Shown here in pieces: positions 1 to 8,900 of a stretch of DNA of 10,912 nt. The DNA lies in the NCBI GenBank assembly GCA_026770585.1, contig MU646339.1:848105-859016 (forward strand). The letters run 5' to 3'. The position numbers were made by a program, and so were the translations under genes. Numbering within the stretch: the first letter of the stretch is position 1; each line of letters starts with the position of its first letter. Source of the DNA: Baffinella frigidus (lineage: Eukaryota; Cryptophyceae; Cryptomonadales; Baffinellaceae). The notes below the pieces were generated by a model, which was not told the origin of the DNA, searched no databases, and worked only from the letters and a program-made list of their open reading frames with translations.

Positions 1-335
1 GGGGTTAGGGGGTTAGGGTTTGGGGGTTAGGGGTTAGGGTTTACGGGTTAGTGTGTAGGGTTTCCTAAACGCTAAACCGTAAACATGACCCCCCGCGACC
101 CTTTTGCAGAGGGTTTAGGGCTTAGGGTAAGGGTTGAGAGTTAAGGGGTTTTTAAGGTTTAGGGGTTAGGGGTTAGGGGTTAGGGCTGAGGATTAAGGGT
201 TTGCGGCTGAGGATTAACGGTCAAGGGTTAAGGGTTAAGGGTTGAGGGTTTAGGGGTTAGGGTGTAGGGTTTGGGGTGTGGGGGGTAGGGTTCAGGGGGT
301 TAGGGTGAAGGGTTTACCGCCCCATGCGCTGTGTC
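1..335. repeat. Degenerate G-rich telomere-like repeat (TTAGGGG/TTTAGGG)
   Basis: G-strand repeats with variable units (GGGGTTA, GGGTTTA, GGTTAAG) fill this stretch, interrupted at about 61-110 by non-repeat sequence. Too degenerate to be a working chromosome end. Confidence 0.85.
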
Positions 336-399
336 GCGTCCTGGTTTTGCCAACGTTGGCGGTCGGTATGGTTTGGAGTGCCACGCAGTTCTCAGGGCG

Positions 400-640
400 G
401 TAACCCCTAAACCCTAACCCCCTACACCCTACACCCTACACCCTACACCCTACACCCTACACCCTAAACCCCTCAATCCTAAACCCTACACCCTACACCC
501 TACACCCTACACCCTACACCCTAACCCCCTGAACCCTGAACCCTACACCCTACACCCTACACCCTTCACCCTACACCCTAACCCCCTGAACCCCACACCC
601 TACACCCCAAACCCTACACCCTAAATCCTAACCCCTAAAG
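400..640. repeat. C-rich CCCTACA heptamer array
   Basis: About twenty copies of CCCTACA with scattered CCCTAAA and CCCTGAA. The strand is opposite to 1-335, so two repeat blocks face each other across about 65 bp of ordinary sequence. Confidence 0.85.
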
Positions 641-689
641 GGGGGGCTTACCGTCCCGAGGCGAGCCCGCGCGCTGCGTGGCGTCCTGC

Positions 690-806
690 TTTCGGGTTTC
701 GGGTTTCGGGTTTCGGGTTTCGGGTTTCGGGGTTTCGGGTTTCGGGTTTCGGGTTACGGGTTTCGGGTTTCGGGTTTCGGGTTTCGGGTTTCAGATTTCG
801 GGTTGA
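690..806. repeat. TTTCGGG heptamer array
   Basis: About fourteen units of TTTCGGG, nearly homogeneous, with one GGGG slip near 739 and one TTACGGG. A single-base variant of TTTAGGG amplified in place. Confidence 0.9.
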
Positions 807-1144
807 GGGTTTGGGGTGTGCCTTTGCGGACGTGCGGCGCACGAGAAAGCGCTCGGACGCCCGCGCCTTGTTCCTGTCCCAAACCCCAACCCCCCCCAAC
901 CCTAACCCCCTCAAACCCCTAACCCCCCCAAACGCTAAAGCCCTGAAAACCCCAGGCCCTGAGACCTTAAGGCCCTGGAACCCTGAAGCCCTGAAGCCCT
1001 ACCACCCGAAACCAGCCCTAAAATCCCTACCTACCCTACCTTCCCTACCTACTCTACCTATCGGGTTAGGGTTGAGGGGTTGCCTTTGCGGACGTGCGGC
1101 GCGCGAGGAAGCGCGAGGACGCGCTCCATACACCCTACCTACTG

Positions 1145-1264
1145 TATGGCCATTAGGCGCACATACGATATGGCCATTAGGCGCACATATGGTATGGCCA
1201 TTAGGCGCACATACGATATGGCCATTAGGCGCACATACGGTATGGCCATGAGGCCCATACACAC
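1145..1264. repeat. 24-bp minisatellite, five copies
   Basis: Units start at 1145, 1169, 1193, 1217 and 1241 (TATGGCCATTAGGCGCACAT plus ACGA, ATGG or ACGG); the fifth is decayed. The copies alternate ACGA and ATGG/ACGG endings. It sits inside the second core repeat, between its GC-rich part and its GCCTTGTTCCTG end. Confidence 0.9.
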
Positions 1265-1914
1265 TGGAACAAGGTGCCTTGTTCCTGTATCACCCCAAAC
1301 CCCTAACCCCTCAAACCCTGCCCTGAAACCCCACACCCCTACGCCCCCCAAACCTCTAACCCCTCCAAACCCCTAAAACCCCCAAACCCCAAAGCCCTGA
1401 AACCCTCAGGCCCTGAGACCCTGAAGCCTTAAAACCCTAAGGCCCTGAGACCGTACGGCCCTGGAACCCTGAAGCCCTGAAGCCCTATCACCCTAAACCA
1501 GCCCTAAAACCTAACCTACCTTCCCTACCTACTCTGGCTATTGGGTGAGGGTTGCGAGGGGTTGCCTTCGCGGAGGTGCGGCGCGCGAGGAACCGCTCGG
1601 ACGCCCGTGCCTTGTTCCTGTATACTCCCTAACCCCTAACCCCCCCAAACCCTAAACCCCCCGAAACCCCCACCCCCCCAAAACCCCTAACCCCCCCAAA
1701 CCCCAAACCCCCCCAAACCCTAAACCCCTGAAACCCTCAGGCCCTGAGACCTTAAGGCCCTGGAACCCTACAGCCCTGAAGCCCTGAAGCCCTAAACCTA
1801 ACCTGAAACCTAACGTACCTTCCCTGCCTATCGGGTAAGGGTTTGGGGGTTGCCTTCGCGGAGGTGCGGCGCGCGAGGAACCGCTCGGACGCGCGTGCCT
1901 TGTTCCTGTGAAGG

Positions 1915-2210
1915 GGTTAGGGTTTAGGGTTTAGGGTTGAGGGTTTGGGGTTTAGGGGTTAGTGTTTAGGGCTTAGGGTTTGGGGTTCATGGTTTATGGT
2001 TTATGGTTGAGGGGTTAGGTTTTGTCGTTTAGGTTGTAGGGTTCGTCGTTTAGGGTTTAGGCCTTAGGGTTTAGGGTTTAGGGCTTAGGGTTCGCCGTTT
2101 AGGGTTTAGGGCTTAGGGTCTAGAGTCTTAGGTCTTAGGGTTCGTCTTTGAGGGTTTAGGGCTTAGGATTCAGGGTTTAGGGTTTAGGGTTCAGGGTTGA
2201 GCGTTGAGCG
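1915..2210. repeat. G-rich TTTAGGG-type repeat with GTTCGTCGTTTAGG variant
   Basis: TTTAGGG and GCTTAGGG units are mixed with a longer motif (GGGTTCGTCGTTTAGGGTTTAGGGC), repeated at about 2039, 2089 and 2138. It ends at the last partial core, after which telomere-like sequence stops. Confidence 0.8.
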
Positions 2211-2490
2211 CCTTGTTCCTGCCCGCGGGAGGCGCCGCTAGTGTCCTTCAGGTTGTGAGGACTAGCGTGTGATAGGCCCGCCTCGGGAGCTCTTGGAGCT
2301 CTTGGATGCAGGAGAGAGGTGGGGCTCGCAACCTGGTCGACGATGTCCGAGGCCGGTTGCTGTTCAAGGACTATCCTCAAGTTGACATGCTGGGTTCGCG
2401 GTACAAATCCGTCAACTTTGGAGCGGGAAAGAGCCCGGGCTCGCTAATTTGGTGAGAACAAATAGACTGGGACAGAGGGATGCATTGACA

Positions 2491-2657
2491 AGCCACCCGA
2501 AATTTATCATATCGATCTGGCTACCTGCAGTGAATGTCACAGACGATCAAGGCCTTTATCGATAAAGGCCTTTATCAGGGCTTTAGGGTTCCAGCCATTA
2601 TTCCTTGGTGAAACAAAGCGATCTGGTTCAACCCGATTTGGTTCACTTCGGGTGGCT
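2491..2657. mobile_element. MITE-like element with 11-bp inverted ends and central palindrome
   Basis: AGCCACCCGAA (2491-2501) pairs with TTCGGGTGGCT (2647-2657). Inside is a perfect 24-bp palindrome at 2549-2572, centred on ATCGAT, extending to 32 bp (2545-2576) with one mismatched pair. Confidence 0.5.
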
Positions 2658-2771
2658 GGTGGAGTGCCTCTGGGCAGAGACGACTTCGTACTGAAGCTGG
2701 CCGCCCAGCGCCCCGCCCCCCCCCTTGTCCCATCCTGCCAGGCCCGCAAAACTCAGGCAGAGCTAGACCTT

Positions 2772-2897
2772 CCACGCCAGATTGATCGAGGGAACCCGAC
2801 GCCTTGTCCACGCCAGATCTGGCGTCGTTGACTTGAGAATTCAAGGGGTTTCCCTGAAAGATGTCAACAGTGGATTTTTCGTTCCCTCTGGCGTTGG
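2772..2897. mobile_element. CCACGCCAG-family MITE, copy A
   Basis: It shares most of its ~126 bp with 9499-9630 (for example CGCCAGATTG.TCGAGG, TTCAAGGGGTTTCC, TGAAAGATGTCAA) and has ends CCACGCCAG / CTGGCGTTGG. It carries an extra internal 16-bp perfect palindrome at 2810-2825 where copy B has point changes. Confidence 0.65.
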
Positions 2898-3056
2898 TTG
2901 CGAGAACCCGATATCGGCTTCGAACCAACCTCACTAGAAGCGGAGCCGCACACATACCTGCTAGCTCTTTCAGAGTACATCTGGGTGTGGCATTATTAGT
3001 TTTAGAGCAGGGTCTCCAGTATAAATTAAATCAATTCAGACTCCCGCCGCCACCAC

Positions 3057-3176
3057 CACGCCAGAGTCTTCGAAGGGGTCGCCAAAAGTCAATTTCCCCT
3101 GAAGGCAGTTATTTTCAAAAGTTAAAACCGTATCCACATACGGTTTAAAAAAAATAACCCCCTCCACTCTGGCGTG
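3057..3176. mobile_element. CCACGCCAG-family inverted-repeat element, copy C (diverged)
   Basis: CACGCCAGAGT and ACTCTGGCGTG are exact 11-bp inverted ends, the same terminal motif as copies A and B, but the interior is largely different. It contains a hairpin AAACCGTA/TACGGTTT at about 3126-3147. Confidence 0.5.
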
Positions 3177-4103
3177 AAAGTGAGACACCTGAGACAGAGC
3201 TACTAAATTTAGCCAGGCCCCACATGCACCCTTCACCGCTGATCTTTAAAGCGAGTCTCGCTCCGAGGCGGGCCCAACGAACTTGTTGAGGGGGAGGAGG
3301 CTGAGGACGAGAGCTGCTTGCGCTCAGGATCGCCCCTCCTCTGCCCTGATGATCCCGAAGTGGGGTCGTTTTTGGTGCGACTGGTGCCTAAAGCAACCCA
3401 ACTGCCCTGCTGCTCCCGATAGGAACTTTTTGTATACCTTCACACACCCGATGAGGATAGCCTTTAGCCGGTTTCTGCTGCGATCCTTCTGCACCAGGGG
3501 GCCTGAATGTGATCCGAAAGGAAGCATGGCTTTTCTGCAGAACAAGTTCCGGTGTCCGCCTATGTTGGGACCTCGAAGAACCTCAAGAACCTAAAGGGCC
3601 CTCTTCCTCGTATCGCTCTCAAGCCTGATACGAGTGATCCAAAAGTGTCTACACCCTGGATCCAAAAAAGCTCCTCTGGGGTTCAGGGGTTGGCGCCCTT
3701 GTCTCTCCTCCCGTTCTTGTCCCTCTTCCGGCTCGGGGGGGGGGGGTCACGCGCCGTTTGTGTTCAGCGCCACCAACGCCTCTGAGCTCTCTTCTCTGCT
3801 CAACCTACCAGGCCACAGCGCGAGAGCTGGGAGTTTAGCAAGAGGGGCCCAAATGGACAGCGGGGTTCGCACCAGGAGGGGACGAATCGGACATGGGCGC
3901 TCCGGCCTGCGATTCGCCTCCAGGATCCACCTAACCGTCCCAGATAGGACTTCTCTTGGCAGCAAACAGGCCCACGACCCCTCCTCCTCTCCTGCGGGGA
4001 ACTCCGGCCGGATTTTCCCAGAAAAATCCTCGGGGAGGCGCAACTCGCCGCGGGATTGTGGGATTCGACGATGAAGGACGGGTCTCGAGGTCCATCCATC
4101 ACG

Positions 4104-4316
4104 ATGTCGACCCCGCGTCGCTCTTCCCCGCGGCTCCACGCAGCTGTCGTGCTCGTCGTTGCAACCCTCCTGCACCTTTCCGGAGGAGCAGCACAGGAGG
4201 ACTCACTGAAGGGAGTCCGGTTCCTGCAGCCGATGCCGGGGCAGCGCTTCCATGACGTGGACAGCGTTCTCTTTGAGGTGGCAACTCGATCTCTCGCTGG
4301 CTCTTGGTTGGCGGAC
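4104..4316 (+). CDS. Exon 1: start codon and signal peptide
   Basis: This exon encodes residues 1-71. The ATG at 4104 is preferred because it is followed directly by a basic n-region (MSTPRRSSPRLH), a hydrophobic core (AAVVLVVATLLHL) and a small-residue cleavage region (SGGAA before QED). An in-frame ATG at 4071 would add 11 residues (MKDGSRGPSIT) before the signal and is the alternative start. The mature part begins with GVRFLQPMPGQRF...VLFEV, an alternating hydrophobic pattern typical of a first beta-strand in an extracellular sandwich. The exon ends in GAC before GTAATG, phase 0. A competing donor, GTGGCA at 4278, would give a shorter exon, but no matching in-phase acceptor is as good. Confidence 0.68.
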
Positions 4317-5878
4317 GTAATGCATGCCCTGGTGCCCTTGCCTCGCCACGACCTCTGGAAGTTGAACTTCGCGTCACCATCTTCCCGGTGCGAAACGAAG
4401 CTCAAACATCCCCCCTGACCAGGTGGACGCGTCCGAGTTTTTCCGAGAGGGTCTCGGGAGGATGCTGGAGGAGGAGGTGATAAACCCTAAACTCGAAACC
4501 CGAAGCCCGAAGCCCTAAACCCTAAACTCTAAACCCTAAACCCTGAACCCTAAACCCTAAACCCTAAACCCTAAACCCTAAATCCAAAACCCAAACCCGA
4601 TACCCGAAACCCCAATCCCTAAACCCTGAACCCTAAACCCTAAACCCTAAACCCTAAACCCTGAACCCTGAACCCTAAACCCTAAACCCCAAACCCTGAA
4701 CCCCAATCCCTAAACCCTAAACCCCAATCCCCAAACCCTAAACCCTACACCCGAAACCCTGAAGGTGTTGTGGGAGCTGCGGATCAACGATGCGGCAGTC
4801 ACGACGCTCCCGTTGACCTCCGAGCAGCCAATCACTGCCGTGCGGATGCACAACCACACAGCAGGTGCCACCAACCCACTAGCCCTCCGAGGTGGCTCAA
4901 ATAGTGCCCTGGAACCCTTTCAGATTTAGAAGCTCTGGAGGTCGGATCCGACGTCCAGAGCTCCAAAGTTAACACATTTCAGCTTGAAAATCAACCTTTG
5001 AAAATAGTTCCAGAGCACTATTTGAGCCACCTCGGAGGGCTGGTGGGCCCTCACGATTGGACCAAATCGTCGATTTGAGATTTGAGGTTTACTTCTACCC
5101 TTGATTTACCCTTGCAGAGACCCCGGATCCGGGGTCTCTCTGCGCACGGAGTCCGGTCGGAGTTCCCCGCAGTATGGGGAACTCCCGCTCTTGCACGGGG
5201 AAGCGTACTTGATGGCTTGCTTCGTCTCCGGGGGTGCGAAACAATAACGTGCGGGGCGGGGCCGTGGCGCAGGACGGCACGACGTGTGCCTCGTCCCTCT
5301 GAACGCGGCGTCCGGTCGGAGTTCACCTTTTCCTCTCTAAGTCACCTTTTCCTCTCTAAATCACACCCTCTCTGTGTGTCTCTCTCCCTATCTCTCTCTC
5401 GCTCGCTCTCTCTCTAGGGCGGCACGACGTGTGCCTCGTCCCTCTGAACGCGGCGTCCACGGGCGCGCTCCTGCACGGGGAAGTGCGGGTGGCGTACTTC
5501 GTGTCCGGAGGATCGAGTGCCAGGTGCGTGGGAGAGACTGAATGTGTTCAACGTGTGCCGTTCGTGTCCGGGGGCGCGAGTGCCAGCCTAATCTGGGAAC
5601 AAGTGTTTTTCTTTTTGATACTCCGCCAGTGAAAAGTACTACACAAATAAACCAACTGTGTAGTACTTTTGATGTGGATTCTTGAAAGAAAAAGAGGTGT
5701 TTTTGATGAAGGTGGGGAAGGCGCGAGAGACTGGATGTGTTGCATGTGACGCTCCACTCCGGGGAATCTTTTGATTTTAACTGGGTTAAGGCAAGGGAAA
5801 TTACTGGACAGAAGCATCATACTAGAAACTGTGAAGCTGTTGTGCAGTAACTTTTTTCCAATATATATATATATATAT

Positions 5879-5933
<55 letters not shown>

Positions 5934-8900
5934 ATTCGAGTTGAATGAGTGCGCGGAGGAGGGCAGGTCGGACGGCATCGAGCGTTTTGTGGATTGAGGT
6001 TTGGCAGCGCAGGAAGTTAGTTAGGCTCTGTTTTTCCACGGAAACACAGTTTTGCCAAAACAGAGAATCGGTTGCGTGATTGCGCGGGGGCGGGCAGGTT
6101 CCTTATCTCCCGAATAGTTATTCTTTTCCTCTAGTTGTTTTAAACAAATTATTTTCTTTATTTTCTCAGGTGGGATGGGATCGAGGAGCGTACGCCCTTC
6201 GACGCAGAGGACCCTCTCGAGGTACGACTCCACCCCGGGACCGACCTCCGATAGAGTAAAGTGACTTCCCGATCGTACCGTAGCCTTGTGGAGATGTTTG
6301 GCAATCAAGTGGGAGCGATGGGCAAACCTCCCCGCTCGTACGCTAGCCTTTTGGAGGTGTTGGGCAAACCATTGGACGTGATTGGTAAACTTTCCCGCTC
6401 GTACCGTAGCCTCGTGTGCAGACCTAGGGTCGTCTGCCGGCGCTCCAAGCGAGGCAAGTCACTTGACTGACTTTGCACCGCCTTCATTTCGGAAGATAAC
6501 CGAATCAGTTCCCTGATTAGCGTTTTTATTTACTTAGGAGGCCTAATAAAAGTTACTAGGCACTAAAAAAATTATCCTATTCAACGTCCTATCAAAAGGA
6601 ACTGATTCGCTTGTCTTTCGAGATGAGCTTAGGGGCCTCTCGAGTACCATCGAGGTCCTTTCTGAGGGTAATAAAGAGGAAGAAGAGCATCGCACACCTG
6701 AGCGGACTTCAGAAAAACACAGCCTTGCAATCTCGTGTGGAAACACTTTTAATCTATACACTTGGATTCAATCAAAATTACCACACGGTTGCTTTAATAT
6801 TACTAATAAAGATCGAACCACAGCCTCGCAATCTGCCGCCCGCTCGAGGTAAGTTCGCCACTTAGCAGCAGCCGAGTTCCTTTTCCCCCGGAAATCCGTG
6901 GGAAATTCCAGTTGAAATCCATAGCAATGGATAAGATTCTAGCACGTATCGTTTTGATGGACTGTATCCGTGAAGCCCCCGGTGGCTGCTAAGTGGAGAG
7001 GCACTTGACTCGAGTCTCAAGGCAACGAGTCTCGAGGTGACAGTAACATCACTTCACTGAGATCGCTGAGTGGGAGTACGGGAAACCTTTTTCACCTCTC
7101 ATTCTGAGAGTGGTCCACTTCGTGCGGTCCACTGAGTGAGAATCTGACCTAACCATCTTCCACGGTCTAGAAGAGGGCATGCAGTTGACTAATCCGACAT
7201 TTTCCTGGTACAAATTCCGTGCCGTCCCGGTACAAACGCATCACGGGTTGGTCAACCGTGGCGCCGCAGGCGGGGCACAGCGTTGGCAGTTCATTGGCAG
7301 GTGACTGGTCTGATATTTTTCTGGTACACTCCCTGCCCGGTTTATTACCGTCCCGGTACAAACGCAGCACGGGTTAGTCAACTGCTTTGGTGCAGGTGGG
7401 GAGACGGCGGCGCGCACTTCTTGCGTGGGCGAAAAAACACGGCTCCGGCTTCGATAAGGTCCTCGACCGTTAACCCTACCACGCCAGGTCATAACTCGGA
7501 ATTTCAGTGTACAAGTCTTTTCAAAAATTTGTACTGGGATCCGGAAATTTTGTATTCGGGCCGGACGTGGAAACGACGAACCGTCGCCTCTTAGCGGGGT
7601 GGCTGCGTACCGTTTAGTACCACGCAACGAACCGTTGCGTCTTGAAATTCCCAGCGATGACCTGCCGTGGAACCCCAATCGAATAGTTCGAATCCGTACG
7701 GATCCTGCGGTCCCCGTTGAAACGCCCCGTTTTAACGGGGGGCTCGTAACCTCAAGGTGGAGGTTAATCTCAAGCTTTCTAGTAAGGGTTTCTCGTCAAC
7801 GAAATTTACTACACAATTTGGTCTTACTAGTAATAGTAGAGCGTTTGTGTAGTAAATTTCGTTGACGAGAAACCCTTTTTAGAAAGGCTTTTCTGAGATG
7901 AAGGTGGGCGAGGACGGGTTCGGGGGGGCAACACACCCTGATAGAACAAACCAACTCCAACAAATCCTGATGCCTTTTACCTCCTCTTAGGTGGAGGTGG
8001 GCGACGATGGATTTGGAGGGGCGACGCTCTTCGCGCGCGAGGCCATGCAACACGGCGAGGTGCTTCCTCGCTCTAGTGGCTACAGTGGACCTACCCTAAC
8101 ACATACCCGTCGGGGCCGGACTGATGGAGTATGTGTGGAGGGTAGGTATGCGTTATGGTGTCCACCCTTCAGGCATACTTCCTTGCAGGGGGAAATCGGG
8201 GGTCGGCCGAAGGAGTATGTGTGGAGGATAAGTATGTGTTACGGTAGCCTGTGTTAGGGTAGGTGGACTGTATACGTCTGCTCTATTTGACCAGGCCTCA
8301 TTGTGCTGTGAATTCACTGGTTTCACAGTGAATTCACTGCCTTGAGACGTATAGCCGCTAGTTGCCCTGCTTCTCACATTAAAGAGCGCGAGGCCATGAA
8401 ACACGGCGAGGTTCTTCCCAGCGCTGCCTCACTCGGGTTGACCCCGGTGCTTCTCTTATTAAAGTTGACCTGGTTGTACCAGAACCTCCCACACAGCGTA
8501 CTTGGAAGGGCGAGGTGATTACTAGCTCTGCTTGCCCTGCTTCTCTCATGACAGAGCCTTACGCTGGCCCTGCTTCTCTAATTACGCCCTGCTTCTCTCA
8601 TTAGTTGCCCTGATTTTCTGATCAAAGTTGACCTCGTTTCATAGGAAGCACCTCGCCGTGTTAGCGCTGCCTCACTCGGGTTGACCCCGGTGCTTCTCTT
8701 ATTTACGTTGACCTTTGTGTACCAGAACCTCCTAGGGCAACAGACTGAAATCGAGGTGCGTCGTAGATCTAGTTGCCCTGCTTCTCACATTAAAGAGCCT
8801 TACGCTTGCCCTGCTTCTCACATTAAAGATTTTTACGTTTGTCTTATTTTTTATATTTTTGGTTTTTCTTGTTTTTTATATTTTTGAAGAGGTTTACATT

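Larger units (their letters stand above)
819..2221. repeat. Higher-order subtelomere-like repeat with ~58-bp GC-rich core
   Basis: The core TGCCTT(T/C)GCGGA(C/G)GTGCGGCGC...GCCTTGTTCCTG begins at 819, 1081, 1563 and 1851; its last 12 bases recur alone at 2210-2221. Each later core is preceded by a C-rich heptamer run, a GGCCCTGAGACC...GGCCCTGGAACC segment (954, 1411, 1739) and a CCTACCTTCCCTACCTACT-like segment. Spacing is about 262, 482 (147 of it an insert) and 288 bp. Confidence 0.8.
2216..4103. other. Non-coding stretch upstream of the gene
   Basis: No convincing exon or gene is seen on either strand; the open frames are short and overlap each other. It holds the inverted-repeat elements listed separately, a run of G at about 3736-3747, and GC-rich sequence from about 3740 to the start codon. 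No clear TATA box or initiator can be assigned, so the promoter and 5' UTR of the downstream gene are presumed to lie in 3600-4103. Confidence 0.5.
4865..5417 (+). other. Intron 3 (553 bp) with foldback element and exon-4 fragments
   Basis: It holds the long inverted repeat 4875-5047, a perfect 24-bp palindrome at 5116-5139, fragments resembling exon 4 (5187-5240 and 5271-5313), a 19-bp direct repeat at about 5332-5365 (CACCTTTTCCTCTCTAA), and a very strong CT-rich tract (about 5366-5415) running into the acceptor CTAG. Confidence 0.6.
5524..6169 (+). other. Intron 4 (646 bp)
   Basis: It contains a diverged copy of the exon 4 end (5561-5586), a perfect 14-bp-arm hairpin (5632-5669), an AT then AG dinucleotide microsatellite (about 5860-5929), and a pyrimidine-rich acceptor (TTATTTTCTCAG). 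It is clearly lower in GC than the exons. Confidence 0.58.
6222..7990 (+). other. Intron 5 (1769 bp) with tandem repeats, MITE-like elements and an exon-6 copy
   Basis: It carries a 63-bp tandem repeat (6268-6425), inverted-repeat elements at 6501-6609 and 6858-6996, a ~100-bp tandem duplication (7184-7400), a large foldback (7772-7889) and a diverged copy of exon 6 (7898-7933). The acceptor TTTTACCTCCTCTTAG is strong. No independent gene is seen in it. Confidence 0.58.

Noticed and set aside
1-335. True chromosome end
   Set aside because: The repeats are degenerate, change strand several times and are followed by more of the same inside a gene, so this is interstitial or subtelomeric.
648-914. 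Minus-strand open frame rich in PETRNPK
   Set aside because: It is the TTTCGGG heptamer array read as codons; a 7-bp repeat without stops gives a periodic peptide in any frame.
1145-1264. Possible CRISPR array (regular 24-bp units)
   Set aside because: Units are directly adjacent with no unique spacers, and the setting is eukaryotic. It is a minisatellite.
1139-1376. Open frames with MAIRRTYD repeats on both strands
   Set aside because: The 24-bp period gives an 8-residue repeat in several frames on both strands; no independent evidence of coding.
2390-2415. tRNA-like GGTTCG...AATCC arm
   Set aside because: No acceptor stem, D arm or anticodon arm can be drawn around it.
3283-3594. Plus-strand 103-codon open frame
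   Set aside because: No family pattern, no splice partner in phase with exon 1, and alternative frames are equally open. Left as non-coding, though an upstream exon cannot be excluded.
3747-4405. Long minus-strand open frames (142 and 201 codons)
   Set aside because: They overlap the signal-peptide exon and GC-rich upstream sequence, have biased Arg/Ser/Pro composition, and show no recognisable domain.
5548-6039. Minus-strand 163-codon open frame
   Set aside because: It crosses the (AT)n-(AG)n microsatellite, giving poly Ser-Leu and Tyr-Ile, and lies within intron 4.
6400-6420. Dinoflagellate spliced-leader-like CCGTAGCC
   Set aside because: Only eight bases match the start of the known leader, and they belong to the 63-bp tandem repeat.
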